From: Allodiplogaster sudhausi | Taxonomy: Eukaryota; Nematoda; Chromadorea; Rhabditida; Diplogasteridae | NCBI GenBank assembly: GCA_945643635.1 | Contig: CALZFC010000356.1 | Span: forward strand, 2,946,001 to 3,010,000 | Length of the DNA: 64,000 nucleotides | Direction: 5' to 3' | Shown here: positions 21,913-36,115 of the stretch, in pieces | How the letters are laid out: each line of letters begins with the position of its first letter | Position numbering within the stretch: the first letter of the stretch is position 1 | Translations under genes and position numbers: made by a program | Notes under the pieces: generated by a model | The model's input: only the letters and a program-made list of their open reading frames with translations | Told to the model about the DNA's origin: nothing | The model's database searches: none

Positions 21913-24308
21913 CTGAAGGCGGTAGGAGGGCATCTCTCTCGGATTACCTCTAACATTTATTTATTGTTCATGAATGATATGCCGCTATGACATCAAACAT
22001 ACATAAATAAATAATTAATAAAAGAATATTATAATATTCTATTTAATTTAATCGAAATCTAATGGAAACATTTCAACGAATATAATTAAGAAGTATACAG
22101 TCGAATAAAAAATTCAGAGAAGAAATGAGAGGAATTGAAAGAGCAATTTCAAGTGAACGGAAGTTGGATGAAGATTATCGTCGAAAATTTTGCGAATTCC
22201 AGTGATTTCAGTGCTTTTATAATGGACGCAAGCTTGAGCCTCGCAGCCACTCACAAATCTTCTCGGAACTAATGGTAAGCACTCGCTACTCTTTGTTTGT
22301 GCCATAAAGAGGCCAAACGTCACTACTCTCTGAAGCGCTCACAACCTCTCGCTCTCCCAGTCTCTCTTACTCTCTTCCTCTCTTTCCCTCTCCCTCGTTC
22401 TCTCTCCCTCTTTCTCTATTCAATCTCTCAAAACTTACTAACTATGAAGTAGCATAAACTTACAAATCCGAGCTGGCGGACTTGCACAAAAGCCAATTTC
22501 TATACGAAAGAAGAACTTGGCGGACAGGACGTTGGAAATGAAAGTTTGATGCAGAGTAAGAAGGATGATCTCTCGAGCCCTTTCCCGTTATCTCTTTCTC
22601 TCTCTCTCTCTCTCTCTCTCCGTCGGTCTATTTGTCTCGCTTTGTTCACATTCTTCCTCTTCTGGCGCAGTCATTGAACCGGCACTTTCATCGATTTTCT
22701 CTCTTCCACACATCGCTGCCCTTCGTGTTTCATGCGAGTGCAACTTGGTCATAGAAAGGATAAAGAGGAGACCAAAGACGAAGATTCGACACGAATACTA
22801 TTCACCTTAGACTTCTTGTTTCTTTCGGACTCATCTGCTTGAAATGTAAATCAATACCGACAAAGATGTAAGTCTTAACAGTGCACTCGTTTTGTATTTT
22901 GAATTCTATTGACATTTCGTTTTAGTGGCTGCATAAATACGAGGTTTACTTACCATCATATGTATTACATATTTACATATGTATTACATATTTATGAGAT
23001 TTGTTTAGTTGAAAAAAAAATTTTTTTTTGCTTGAAGAGAAGACGTAGGTCTGTAAGCATACAGATTATGTTCGTGCAGCTTTTGTCGTTAAAATTCCAT
23101 GTAATGTTGCTGTAATTTCTCGTGGCAGAGACGCATCGTCGTTTCCGCTTGTCAATTTTGTAAGCCGCTTAATACTTTTTAGCGAAACCAAGGTATGGAA
23201 ATGTGAGAGGGCGACCGCATTAGACAGATGAAGTTTCAGGAAATGAGGAAAGAAGAAAAGTGGACGACATTCTAGAACGATTACATATGTTTTGTTGCCT
23301 TTTGATAATCGGCAATGCTTCAAAGTCGAGTCGTTTTCAAACAATTTCTCTGTTGACTCATTGTGCCGCCTGTTGAATTGTCTGTTTTGTTTTAGAATCA
23401 CGCAGCATTCCTTAATCAAGCACTATTTTTTTGAGCATTTGATTGAAAGGAAAACATAATTGTCGGAAGTGACATATGGCAAAAGGGAGATATGACAGAT
23501 GGCGGTGTCTCGTCAAATCATAAACCAAATGTCGAGCGTTTGAAATGGGACATGGAATATGCTGGCAGAGAGAGAAAGAGAGAGAGAGAAAGAGAGAGAG
23601 AAAGAGAGTGTGAGAGTAAGAGAAAGAGAGAGAGATCGCGAGAGATGAGAGAGAAAAGAAGCAGAAAGAGTACATAAAGTCAGAGAGTTAGCCAGAGAGT
23701 AAGACAGTAAAAAATAAGCATGAGATAAGAAGATTGTCTTGTGATGCGCCTTCTGTCTGCAAGAGAATGTCAGCGCTGTACTCCTCCTTCTTCTTCTTTT
23801 TCTTCTTCTTCTGCTCTTCACTCGACGAGATGGCGAAAGAAGCAAAAGTGCATGTGGACAAAATTTTGTTTTAAAGCAATAAAAAGGCGAATTCTGATCT
23901 TATGGTTAGAAAAAAAAAGTTACTTGCTTCATCGGCGATATCTTGTTAGAAAACAGGAATTTTTAAATTTGTACATGCATGTGGAAATAAAATTCTCAAC
24001 TGACCATCTGCTATATTTACATATTGTTCTATAATCGTTGTCCTTAATTATTCTTATCATAATTGTCAAAAAAAGAAAAAAAACATTGCACGTCTACTTT
24101 CCGTGTTTTTCTCCTCGCAAATCCCCAGCTCATAATTTTCGTTTGCCCATCGTTTTGAGCGATTGTTGTCAGAGGAGCAGAGTCTGGCGAGTCTCGTCTT
24201 CTTTGTCTCTTTTCTCCACAGAGAACACTGGCAAGCAAGCGGCAAACAGTGAATGAATGAATTGGAGTTGTCATGTTTCTTTCTTCTCTCACTTTCTCCC
24301 TCTCTCTA

Positions 24309-24396
<88 letters not shown>

Positions 24397-24846
24397 TTCT
24401 CTCTTTCTCTCTGTTTCTCTACTCCTCTCTCCCTCCTTCTCTCTCTCTCTCTCTCTCACTTCCCCCCTCTTTCCTTAACTTCTGGAGATGAGAGCAGCCA
24501 AGGAATGCCCTCCGACATCCTCTGCAGTGTCCCCAATGAACAGGTGTCAGAGATGTGCGGGCGGATGAGCCGCTCTTCTCTCCCATGACTTCTTCTCGTA
24601 GATGAAGTCGCAGCAGCAGCAGCCGGAAGAAGCCAATGGAGAAAGAGGCGAGAAACTAAAAACAGAATAATGATGATGAAATCCCGAGAGAGATTTGAGG
24701 GCATTCTGTCTCTTTTTACCCGGTACCCATCAGCTGTTCAGAGGCGGATTTCCATTCTTCTGTCGGGGGGCATGGGGAAGGGTTAAGGCGAAGTGTTAAG
24801 AGTCGATCATAGGCATCGAGTTATTGAGCAAGCCAATTCGAGAGAA

Positions 24847-24885
<39 letters not shown>

Positions 24886-27448
24886 TAATAGTCCTTTGAT
24901 TTTGTCCGCAACCGACCAGCTGATTGGATAGGCAATACATTCTCGACGCTTCCCCTTCCTTTTTTGCACACTTGCTCGAGAGCAGGAGTGCAGAGATCTT
25001 CTTATCTTATCACGAATTGTTGATATCATGTCGAAGAGAACCCGCTAATTAACCGAGCTTGCGACATTTTCCCGCTAAAAGCTTATGACAACGTTAAAGT
25101 TTTCTTGAATTTTAAAGCCAGTTGTCTTGAAATTATTTAGTAATTTTGCTGATATATTTATTTACATCGATTGAGATATGACTACTTGTTGAAAGTATGT
25201 CATGGAATGAGGACGAAGAAGAGTAAAATATGTAAGGCAGAAGAGCTAGGGAGCAAATGGAAAATTTGTTCAGTAGACACACCGTTGAATTGTGGACTAA
25301 CTACGGAAGGCTTGAAGATCACGCGGAACGAAGAAAGAGAAAGAGCTAAAGGAGAGAGACAGAGCGAAATAAAAAGGAGAGAGAGAAAGAGAAAGAAAGA
25401 GAGAGAGAGATAGAGATAGAGGGAGAGAGAGATGAGAAGAGCTCTCAGATAGTCGGCGAGGCGAGAAGATGTTCAAACAGTGCAAATCCAGTAAAAAATA
25501 TTTTTCTATTTTCTCGCCGCCCGTTGCCTAACAATAGCAGACATAAAGAGTACGTGCGATTTTTCACAATGAAAGAAAAGTATCTACATATGTAGTATGT
25601 AATCCTTTTGAGAAGGTAATTTTTTTTATACAGAGCAATATTTAATATGGAAAATGTACATAATATTAATGCCTTGTTTAGTTTCCAAAATATCCGTGTG
25701 CTCATCGAAAAAATGTTTGATTCTCTCCCATTTCTCTCATCCTCGGTCCCCTCTAACAATAAGCTCTTCTTCTTCTTCTTCTTCCTCCTCTTTTCAGCAG
25801 TGATTCAAAGCACTCGGCGTCATGTGAACGTGGCAGGCGAAGAATGCTCTCGATACAATCACATGCCAGCGAGCGAGAAGAGACGCAGACAGGCAAAGAC
25901 GAGAATGTCGGAGATGAGAGAGTGAGAGAGGAAAGGAGAGCGAAAGAAAGAGAGAGAGGAAGGGAGAGAGAAAGAGAATTCCACCATATGTATAGGATCA
26001 GCAGCCGATTTTCCGGGGCAAAAGCTCGTGAGCCTAACGCGTTGGTGAGTGGGCATGTAGATGGGCAGGTGTAAGAGATGAGAGAACAGAATGGAAAGAA
26101 GAGAGACAGGGAAGAGAGAAAGGAAGAGAGACCGAGAGAGAGAGAGAGAGAGAGAGAGTGAGAGAAAGAGAGACAATGAGAAGGCTGAATCCTTGTGTAC
26201 AGAGCTACTGAACGCTATCATCACATCATTCCTCTCTGCTCTCTCTCTCTCTTCTTCATGTTCGTTTTGAAGCGTTCATTAGAGAAAGAGGAGGCTTGCT
26301 CGACCCGTGGATCATTAAGCGAGGGTGGGAGAGGGTTCAGCAGGAATTTAGAGAAAGAAAGAGAGAAAGAGAGGGAGAGAGAGTGAGAGAGAGAGAGCAA
26401 GAGCGAAACAGAAACAAAGAGAAAGAGAATGAAAGAAAGTGAGTGTGATCGGAAGACAAAGGACGCCCACATCCCTCTAGGACGCGAACGATCTTTCCCG
26501 GACGTTGTGTTGTAAAAACATCCGCAACGTTCGCAACTGTTCCAATTTTTCAGCTTGTCTTTTCTCTCACTCTATCTTACTCTCTGTTTCTCTCTCTCTC
26601 TCTCCCTCTTCTTGAATCTCTTCTCCTGATTCATATCCTTTAGGCAAGGAGTAGCGAGAACAATAGAGCAGATTCAAACAGAGTTCACAACCCCTAGACG
26701 GGTCGTTACACTGTTGACTGTTGTCCTCCTTGCATCATCCTTCGTTGAATCTCTCTCTCTCCCTCTCTCTCACTCTCTCTCTGTTTTTTTTCTTTCTCTC
26801 TCTCTCTTTCTCTCTCTCTCCCCTATTCCCCCCTCTCTATTTCTCATAGCTGCTTTCAGCTCTTTTTTCGCCGTTCTTCCCTTCCTGCAGGCCATCCTTC
26901 TCTTCTTTTCCATTCCTTGCAGCGTACAACTGCAAGTGCACACACTTAAGCACGAACGGACGGACTGCAATTTCACGATTATCGAAGAGAGAGAGAGAAT
27001 CACAGCCAAATTGACCTCCATTTTCTGCAGTATTCAACGTTTTTGATTTCGATCAATATCGTTCAACGTGCACCAACAATAACAGGCAATAAAAAGAACA
27101 ATCCACAATAGAACAATAAAGCATTTAAATCTAATATAAGACATCCGACAGCGTTCAAGTCATCCAACTCTCTGCTCTCTTAAATGTCCCTGACTACATA
27201 TTCTTGACGCGTGGTAAAAAGTTCGTTTCTCTTGTAGAATTTTTGTTCTAATAAAAGGTCTATACACGAGAATGGTTCCATCTTAAACACCCTCAAATTC
27301 GATTATGATGCATAATTAAACTCTTTCTAGTTGAGACGTGCAAGTTTGACTCCTTTGGAAACAGCCCTTTCAGTCATTCTCCATTACCGCTAAAGTTTCA
27401 CTCTTTTTCTTCCTGTTGTCTCTCTTCTCTCGCTTGTACCTCCCTCTC

Positions 27449-27488
<40 letters not shown>

Positions 27489-27865
27489 CACTCTCCCTCT
27501 CCCTTCTCTTCCTTGCCTTCTCACCCACAATATCTCTTTTTTCATTACCGAACGCTGCAAATGACCGAGGGGACAAACGTGACAAGCAGGCTGTGCACTT
27601 TTTTTGCAAAAGAAGCGCCATTTCCCTTACTCTCTCTTTATCTCTTCCCTCCAACTAATTCTCTCTCTTTCTCTCTCTTTCTCTCTCTCATTCTCTCCTT
27701 CTCTCTCTCTCTCTCTCTCTCTTTCACGTCCCTTCTCTCTTTCGTTCTCTGTCCAAACTCGTGGTCGTCGCTTCTACTTCCGTGACTTTAATCACGCGGA
27801 AAGCGCCGCACGCTGGGCAATGTGCAGAATTGGTGTCAGCGACTGTAATAGATGGAATAAAAGAG

Positions 27866-27909
<44 letters not shown>

Positions 27910-28703
27910 ATAGGGAGAGGGAATGAGAGAGAGATGGAAAGAGAGAAGCAGAAATAGAGAGAGAGAGAACCGAGAGAAGAAAAGGGAGAGAGGGAAAAAG
28001 AGATAGATGGAGAGAGACGGAGAGAGTGATTCAGCCTGGAACAAACAAAATATGTAGTAAAAATATTAACAGGGTAAGAGTACGAACATTCAGTTAATTA
28101 ATAATTACTGACGGTAATTTTAAAATAAATTCGGTATAGTGAATAAACATGTTTGCTATGCCGAATAGAAAACTAGGGATTAGCTCTGAAATTTAATGAT
28201 TTCGTTGTTGCAAGCAGAACCTTCAAAACTAAATATGTATGTATACAGGATCTTTGCTTTTTTTTCCTTTTCAAACTAAATATATATATTAATGGATGAG
28301 AAAATTTTAAAACCAAACATTTTGCTAGTAAGAGGGAGGGTTTACAAACGGGAGAGATCATTAGTTTAGTTGATCAAAAAACTCGCATGGTGTCAGATGA
28401 TCTCCACCGGCAGCCTTCTGCATTCGCATTCATTGTTACAGCGTAAACAGTCCTCCGTGTTTCGTATGCTTCTTTCTCTCCCTTTCTCACTGTTTCTTCC
28501 TTTTCTTTAAACTCTCATTATCTCTGTGGCTGCAAGAGAGAGAGAGAGTGAGAGAGAGGGGGGGAGAGAGTGAGAGAGAGAGGGGGAGAGATGGTTGTGG
28601 CCAGAAAGCGAACTTTGCTCCTTCCTCGCTTGCACTCCGCAGCGCGCAATCTGGCATCCTCTTCAAGATGATATTTTCTCTAGACTTCTGAAACTCAATC
28701 TTT

Positions 28704-28753
<50 letters not shown>

Positions 28754-28785
28754 GTCTCTCTGTCTCTCTCTGTCGCTCTGTCTGC

Positions 28786-28816
<31 letters not shown>

Positions 28817-30488
28817 TCTATCTCTCTCTGATCTGAACCCATTCTCATATTCCTTTCACACCATTCAGTTACTGCATTGTGTTGTAGAGGCAGCGTCCGA
28901 TCAAGTGGCTTGAGCTGAGGGAGAGAAAACAGAAAAGGAGACTAACAAGGAAAAGCACAAATAAGCAAACAAACATGGCAGACACACACACAAAACGGAT
29001 TTAAACCGTTTTTGATTTTTGCCACCTGATTTCTTGACTGCTCTTCTCGACTTGTATGTAGCTTCTGAAGTCATTTTGACAAACATTAAAGATGGAGAGT
29101 GGTCGTCCTACCTAAAACTCTAGAATGATGAGTCATTAAATGCATAAGATGAAGAAATAAGAGAACGCCGGCGTTCCTCCTAGCCGTTTGTCTTTTCTTT
29201 TTCCAAGCTCATCGCTCACAGATGCTCCCAGATGCGAAGACGTCAATGTGAAATGGGAATTTCAGTCAAGCGGCATCGGTGAGGAAATGGGAGAGAATGA
29301 GCATCTTCTCTCTATCTCTCTCTATCTCTCTTTCTCTCTTTATCTCTCTTTCTCTCTTTCTGGCCTGTCTCTTTCTCTCTTTCTCTCATATCTCTCGCCA
29401 CCCTTCCCTCTCCCAAGCTCCATCGTTCTCTCACAATTTCCAAGCGACCTCACTCATTTCTCCTCAACACAATTTCATCGACTCTTTTGCCTGGAAGTTT
29501 GGTCGTCAAAAAGAATAGACTGCCAAAAAGTAAGCAGAGACCGTCTGCATTTCTCTCAAGCATCGAAGCCGCAATATTTTAAGACGAATTATCGATAGAC
29601 CGTTTTTGCTATTAATAAATAAAAAATCATAGCTCTCTTTTGCCCTTCAGTATAATCCGAACAGGATGAGCTTACGGAATAGACAGTGAAAGAGAGAAAG
29701 AGAGAGAAACAGAGAGAAAGAGAGAAGAGAGAGCTAGAGACAGAGAGAAAGAAAGCTAGTGGGAGAGAGAGCAGAAGAAACAAGCAATAGATGATGACTC
29801 TCTGAGTCAGAAAATGAAAATGGTATGTGACTAGTGTATAATTCCGTTTGTTTTTTTTTTTGGTTTTTTGCCATAGGCGGGAAAGGGCTAGTTTTGCACG
29901 TTTGAAATTCTTCTCTTCTCTTATCCATTACGTCATCTACACACATTCTCGCTTTTGACAAATTTCTCGGTCGTTACTACTCAATGTTTCCTGTAAATTC
30001 TCTCTCTCTCCCTCTCTCTCTCCCTCTCTTTCTCTCTCTTTTTCCTCTCTCCCTCTTCATTTTCATCTCTCTAAAACGTGCAGGAGCTGGCAAACGGTGC
30101 ATGACTAAACTGGAGCAAAGCCATGACAGCGTACGAATCCAAGGAGCAGAACGGTTTAGACACCTTGAAAAAAACACAACAACGCAGTGATGCAATCTCT
30201 CGCATTCCATCCCTCGCCACGCAATGTCTGACCACTCGAAAGGGCTCTTCTCAATTTCCTCTATGATGCTGCTCCCTTTCCACCCCGCATCTTCGTGGAC
30301 TCTCTTGCGACCCCTTTACGAATCAACGAATCGAGATCAGGCGCAGTAGTGTGCAGCCGCTCTCGCTCTCTCCCTTTCTCTCCTTCTTTTCTCTCTTTCT
30401 CTCTTTTTCTCGTTCTTTTTCTCGCTCTTTTCTCGCTCTCTTTCTCCATCCCTCTCTCCCTCTCAAAACGATAAGATGGGAAGGAGAA

Positions 30489-30533
<45 letters not shown>

Positions 30534-31740
30534 GACTGCACCGTGCAACGATGAAAAAAGCAAGTCCTCAAAAAGTATTGTTTCTCTAAACAAACGCGAT
30601 CAGGAGCCGGCGGCGGGAAAATGAGCGCAGAGGAAAGGAAAATGGATAAGCTCTCTAACAATAAGAGGACATCGGTCTGCTGGAGTTAAAAAAAAGGTTT
30701 GAAATTATTAAGCGCACTTATTAAACTTTTTTAAATAGAACAAGTCTAGGGAGATGGAGAACCTGCGAACATACTTTTTCATTTATGAGGAATGGTTGAC
30801 ATCTTGAGAGGATCTTTTGCTTTCGTAAGTAAAGAAAAAAAACTAAATTCCTAAGGCTAGAATTAATAATAATATGTAGCTCATAAAATTATTGACAAAC
30901 GACTCATCGAAAGGGTTGCATTCCATACTTTTGCATCATATTTGCTATTTCTTCCATCAAATGTATTCTTTTTCTTCTTTCTTCAAAGCACCCCCGTTTT
31001 CTCTCTCTTTCGCAAAATGACACATTTCGCTGTCATATGCGGAGAAGGAGGGGGAGCCTTCTGTTACTGCGAAATGTGCTCGAGTTTCGTCGCGGACTTC
31101 AAAGAGTGTGTTTCTTTGTAAGACCAAAAAAAAAGAAAGAACGAAAGAAAGCTTGGAAGGCGCCAGTCCTGTCGGGCTCCGCTTAATTTTCGACGACGAC
31201 GACCAAAAGCCCTTGGAATACAAACAAAACATACCCACACAGATTTGAGAGTATACTATGCATACATATATTCTTTAGCATCACACGCGATGGATGATGA
31301 GGCAACGCTCATGTGACTGGACACCGGATAAAAGTAGCAGCAGCAGCATTTCGAGAGGGAAAGAGAGAGTGGGCGAATCGAAGAGACACAGACAGTGAGA
31401 GAGGATCAGGCATCTGATGCAGGGGTGAGAGACCGTTAGATGATGAGAGACACAGAGTGAGGCAGAGAACGAGAGAGCATTAGATGATGAGAGAAAGAGA
31501 GACAGGGAAAGAGGAACGACTGCTTCCGACCTGCCGCAACCGACACCGGCGCGCCATTTGGCGTCCGTCGAGGCGTCGCCCATCGAGGCCCTCTAACTTT
31601 CCCACTCGCTCTCTCAATTTCTCATGCTCTCTCGCAACGACTGCTCACTCTTCTTCTCTGCTCTCTCTCCAGAATGCACGCTCTCTCACTGCTCTCTCGC
31701 GCAACCGAGAGAGACTCCGCCCAGGCATGACCCGGAGCAG
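21913..31740. other. Gene-poor, microsatellite-rich interval
   Basis: No convincing gene was found over nearly 10 kb. Blocks with C and T on the + strand lie at about 22590-22625, 24290-24470, 26750-26830, 27440-27490, 27655-27725, 28705-28830, 29300-29400, 30000-30060 and 30360-30470. Blocks with G and A lie at about 21570-21715, 23565-23660, 24845-24890, 25330-25435, 25905-25980, 26085-26175, 26350-26440, 27865-28030, 28530-28590, 29685-29780, 30480-30530 and 31355-31515. Between them are 100-300 bp of unique, non-coding-looking DNA. Short candidate exons (for example 29208-29278, with acceptor and gtgagg donor) have no partners. The first GST exon probably lies in the left part. Confidence 0.7.
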
Positions 31741-31767
31741 TGGCGGCGGGCCGGCCTACAATACTGA

Positions 31768-31774
31768 TATAAAA
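31768..31774 (+). promoter_or_regulatory. TATA box of the Pro-Ala-Glu repeat gene
   Basis: TATAAAA sits in a locally GC-rich stretch 350 bp upstream of the ATG. A 3' splice site (ccttacag, ending 32076) precedes the ATG by 47 bp, so the 5' leader is spliced, either in cis from this promoter or by a spliced leader in trans. Confidence 0.5.
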
Positions 31775-32123
31775 GGCTCCCGACGGGGAGTAAACGGCCA
31801 CTGCAGAAGCAGAGAGTCCCGTTCCGAAGCCCCGCCGGGGGAGGAAGAGCTGTTAGGCTCCGCCCACCCGTCAAACCCCCGAAGCGCTCATTTTTGCGTT
31901 CATTGTTGCATTGAGCGGTTGCTTCTCAATTCGCTTTGTTTTCATCACTTTAATATCTAAACGTTTTACAGTTTGTTATTTTCAATTAAAAAATTTTTTC
32001 GCTTATTATTATTTTTCGCATATTTTCATGCTATTTATGCTGAAACAAAATAATTTTCCTCCCATTCACCTTACAGTTTCTTGCCTCGTGCTTTCTTCTT
32101 CCATCCACTAGTCGCACTCAATC

Positions 32124-34473
32124 ATGTCTGACGAGGCAGCCGCTCCCGCGCCTGCTCCCGCTGAGGAGGCCGCCCCCGCGCCCGCTGCCGAGGCTCCCGC
32201 GCCCGCTCCTGAGGCCGCCCCAGCCGCCGAGGCACCGGTTAGGCTGTTTATAAAATACTTCGTTGCCATTTGGCTTGTAAAATTGTGATTTTTATTCATT
32301 TATTTTGTTAGAAGACTATTACTGCATATTATTTATTTGGATAATTATCTAAAGGGTTGAAAGTTTTTCTTTGTCATAACGCCGTCTTTTACTAAGGCCG
32401 CTGAGGCTGCGCCAGCTGAAGCCGCCCCCGCGCCCGCCGCCGAGGCACCGGTAAGAATTCTTTTTAATTGATTTTTTTTTTATTGAAATAGCTCATTTAT
32501 TAGCTAAATGATTTGAACCAACCTTATTTATGAACCAATTTTATAAACAAATTGTGTGAACCTCTGAAGACATATGAGCATAACTATTATTAGGCTGCCG
32601 AATCTGCCCCTGCTGAGGCCGCCCCCGCCGAAGCTGCCCCTGCTGAGGCCGCCCCCGCCGAAGCTGCCCCTGCTGAGGCCGCCCCCGCCGAAGCTGCCCC
32701 TGCTGAGGCCGCCCCCGCCGAAGCCGCCCCTGCAGCCGAGGCTCCGGTTGGAATTTTCTTTTTTAATTCTTTTAGAAATACTTTTGCTTGCTATTGTTTC
32801 TGACAATGACCCATGGATCAATTTTGTACTAATCTTTGGATAGAGTAACGGCAAATAACCATCTCTAGGCGGCCGAAGCTGCCCCTGCCGAGGCCGCCCC
32901 CGCGGAGGCCGCCCCCGCGGAAGCTCCGGTTGGAATTTTTAACCATTTTTTAACTTCTGCTATTATTAAATTCGTAGATCTATTTTGCGAAAATCTGTGG
33001 GAAGAGTTAACATAAAACAACCATCTCTAGGCTGCTGAAGCTGCCCCCGCTGAGGCTGCCCCAGCTGAAGCCGCACCAGCAGAGGCTGCCCCTGCTGAGT
33101 CCGCCCCCGCCGAGGCTGCTCCTGCTGAGGCTACGCCTGCTGAAGCTGCCCCTGCTGAAGCCGCACCCGCTGAAGCCGCTCCTGCTGAGGTACGATTATG
33201 ACTGTTGCAATGAGCTCGACCTCATCCGCAGTCCTCCATTGTTAGTTGCATATATATATGCTTATGCTTGACCTTCGTAGGCTCCCGCACCCGAATCCGT
33301 CGAGGAGGTCATTCCCGCGCCCGTTGCCGCGCCAGTGACGGAAGCCGCTCCTGAGGCAGCCGTAAGAAAAAAAAACACATCATATTTTGTTTCTCTCGAT
33401 CTTATAAAATACTCAACGTTTTCTTCTACCTAGGTAAAACAAACTCTTCCAATATTGTTTTTCCAGGCCCCCGAAGCCGCTGCTCCCGCGGAGGAAGCGC
33501 CCGCCGCTGAGGCCGCTGCTCCCGCCGAGGTCTGCCTTTTAATTAAATAAATCTAGATGAAAGATTAATTCATTTTTCTATTGAAATGTAAAAATATATA
33601 TATATATATATTAACAAATCTAAAAATGATGTCTTTGCCAGAATAATCACTTATTCGTTCAGGCTGCACCCGCTGAGGCGCCGGCTGCTGAGGCAGCGCC
33701 CGCTCCTGCTGAGGTTTGTTTTCTAGAAATTTGAAAAGAAAATTAAGCTCAAAACTATTTCATGCGAGAAATATGTACATATTTACATATATAGAAGAAG
33801 ATTCCTCCAAAGCAAGTTCCAAAGCTTTTCTGCAATTTGTAGGAGGCCGCCGCTGCTCCCGCCGCCGAGGCTCCGGCTGCGCCAGCCGAAGAGGCCGCGC
33901 CAGCGCCCGCTGAGGCCCCTGCTGAGGCGCCAGCCGAGGCCCCTGCTGCTGCCCTTGAAGCGCCAGCTGAAGCCGCTCCAGCTGAAGCCGCCCCAGCTGA
34001 AGCCGCCCCTGCTGAAGCTGCTCCTGCTGAAGCCGCCCCTGCTGAGGCCGCCCCTGCTGAAGCTGCCCCTGCTGAAGCTGCTCCTGCTGAAGCTGCTCCT
34101 GCTGAAGCTGACCCTGCTGAAGCCGCCCCTGATGAAGCTGCTCCTGCTGAAGCTGCTCCTGCTGAAGCTGCCCCTGCTGAAGCCGCCCCTGCTGAAGCCG
34201 CTCCCTCAGAGGCACCTGCCGAGGCTCCAGCTGCACCGGCTGCCGAAGAGGCACCAGCGGCACCGGCCGAGGCCCCGGCCGCCGAGGCAGCGCCCGCTGA
34301 CTCACCGTCGCCGCCGCCACCGGCTGAGGAGCCTGCTGCTCCTGCTGAGGTTAGCTTTTCTGATTGCGAGTTCAACAGCCATAGTAGAAAGTTGCTGTTT
34401 GTGAGCCTTCATTCCAATTTGAACCGCACCTTTCGACTTTCAGGTCGCCCCGGTTCCGGTTGAGGCGCACTAA
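32124..34473 (+). CDS. Pro-Ala-Glu pentapeptide-repeat protein
   Basis: Ten exons: 32124-32237, 32397-32450, 32594-32746, 32869-32928, 33031-33189, 33281-33361, 33467-33529, 33663-33713, 33843-34349 and 34444-34473, giving 423 residues. Every exon length is a multiple of three and every intron is in phase 0. The protein starts MSDEAAAPAPAP, is almost entirely PAEAA-type repeats and ends VAPVPVEAH. There is no signal peptide, Cys, Trp or recognised domain; it is acidic and probably extended or helical. Introns 3 and 4 start with gttggaatttt and end with (ac)catctctag-like sequence, so exons grew by tandem copying with their introns. The family and function are unknown. Repeat count could vary between alleles. 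Mirror-frame ORFs on the other strand are shadows of the repeat. Confidence 0.85.
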
Positions 34474-36069
34474 AAATGGCACCTTTCCGATCTGCTTCAT
34501 CGCACTCTCTCACACACACACAAAAGGCAAAGACGCACACACAACGGTGTTCTCTCTTCTTCTTCTCTCTGTTCGACATCTCGTTTGTGACTTTCTCTTC
34601 TCTTCTCTTCTCTCGTCAGCTCTTTTCCTTCTTTCTTCTCTGCGGCCATTCATGGTCTCTCTTTCTTTCTTGCTCTCTCTCCTTATGAAGGGACTTTCCT
34701 ATGCCATCCTCGTCCCTGTTACATGTTCGCCTTCCCACGGCGCGCTCATGTCATCCATCATCCATTGCCAAACGTTGGCACAAACTCGTGTACACATCTT
34801 GTATCTTTACGCCCCCCAATTGACGTATATATATGCATATATAAAAATATATATACGTATATACATACTTACGCACATCCGCTAGCCTATTTGTCACCGT
34901 TGATCTATCCAATATGATCTACCCGATGCCTAGCCTCCCCTCGCCCTCCTCGCCGATGGTCGCCACAAAGACTTTAATCCTGTTGCATGCTTGCTTCCTA
35001 CTTGCTCATCATCCATGCTCTGTTGCATCTACGATAAGCCCGCGATATCTCGCTTCCTCTTGCTTAATCTTAATCGAGGGCTTTTCCCATGCCATGTTGT
35101 TCCCTGATGCCAGAAGAGGCGTGAACGCCACAACATTTGAGAAGAGAGCCGCGGAAGGACCGCCAAGCATTTGTTATGTGCGGGACCGCACTATCTTGTA
35201 TGACTTCCAAGATACAATTGTCATATTCATTCTTGTGCCCGTGTGTGAACTTCTGCTGTCCTCTCTGTCCCATTGTTGCTTCGCATAAAGAAATGCCGTG
35301 AGGATCTCGTGATCTGTGCAGAATGATAGGGAATACAGTTGTTGAGGTGAGTCAGCAGTTGGTGAGAAGGAAGGAGACGCAGATAGACAGACAGACAGAC
35401 AGAGAAAGAGAGAAAGAGAGAGAAGATGGAGGTTGAAAGAGGAAGCGACAAGACAAGGCGAATCAGCTGACGACTGCAAAGGCATGCAAATAGCAAAAAG
35501 CACTCGAAGTTCTTCGGAAGAGACATGCGGAGGTGGCAAGACAGAGCATGAACGAGAGAGCATTGAGAAGCTAGAGGGTTAGAGAAGTAGAGATGGAATG
35601 CAGGTGGGCGAGAATAGTACTTATCTTGCTACGGGGATATGACAGAGGGAAATGAAGTGGGGTGAGAGAGGGAGAGAGAGGGAGAGAGAGAGAGAGATAA
35701 AGAGAGAGAACGGAAAGATATCACGCGCATTCTTGAGGAGAGACTCTGCAACACCTCTTCATTTTTACTGCGGCACCGCCGTCATCTGTTCGAAACGTTC
35801 GAGCAGTCAGCTGCTTTTCCACACATGTTTTTGAGGATGAGAGAGAGCATCAGACATAGAAAGAGGCAGAGAGAGAGAGAGAGAGAGAGTGAGAGAGGGA
35901 GAGAGAAGAAAGGAAAAGTGCACAAGGTCGTAAAATAAACAGGCGGAAAGAGAAGTTCCCGGCTGCTCTTCTACGCCTCTCCAGCTCATTCTTTCCTATC
36001 GTCTTTCAGTTCCCAAATGCTTCTGAAGAGTTGTTCACTTCACAGCGGTGTGATATGCTTTTGTTTCTC

Positions 36070-36115
<46 letters not shown>

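Noticed and set aside
24253..24588. Long frames of Ser-Leu or Arg-Glu through CT/GA repeats (many sites between 19.4 and 36.4 kb and at 62.1-62.7 kb)
   Set aside because: Any CT or GA repeat is open in several frames; there are no splice or domain signals.
33755..34375. Long minus-strand frames opposite the Pro-Ala-Glu repeat exon
   Set aside because: Shadow of the 15 bp repeat; the + strand frame has a start, stop and nine phase-0 introns.
34914..35288. 124-codon + frame downstream of the repeat-protein gene
   Set aside because: No codon bias, splice partners or recognisable domain; likely 3' flank.
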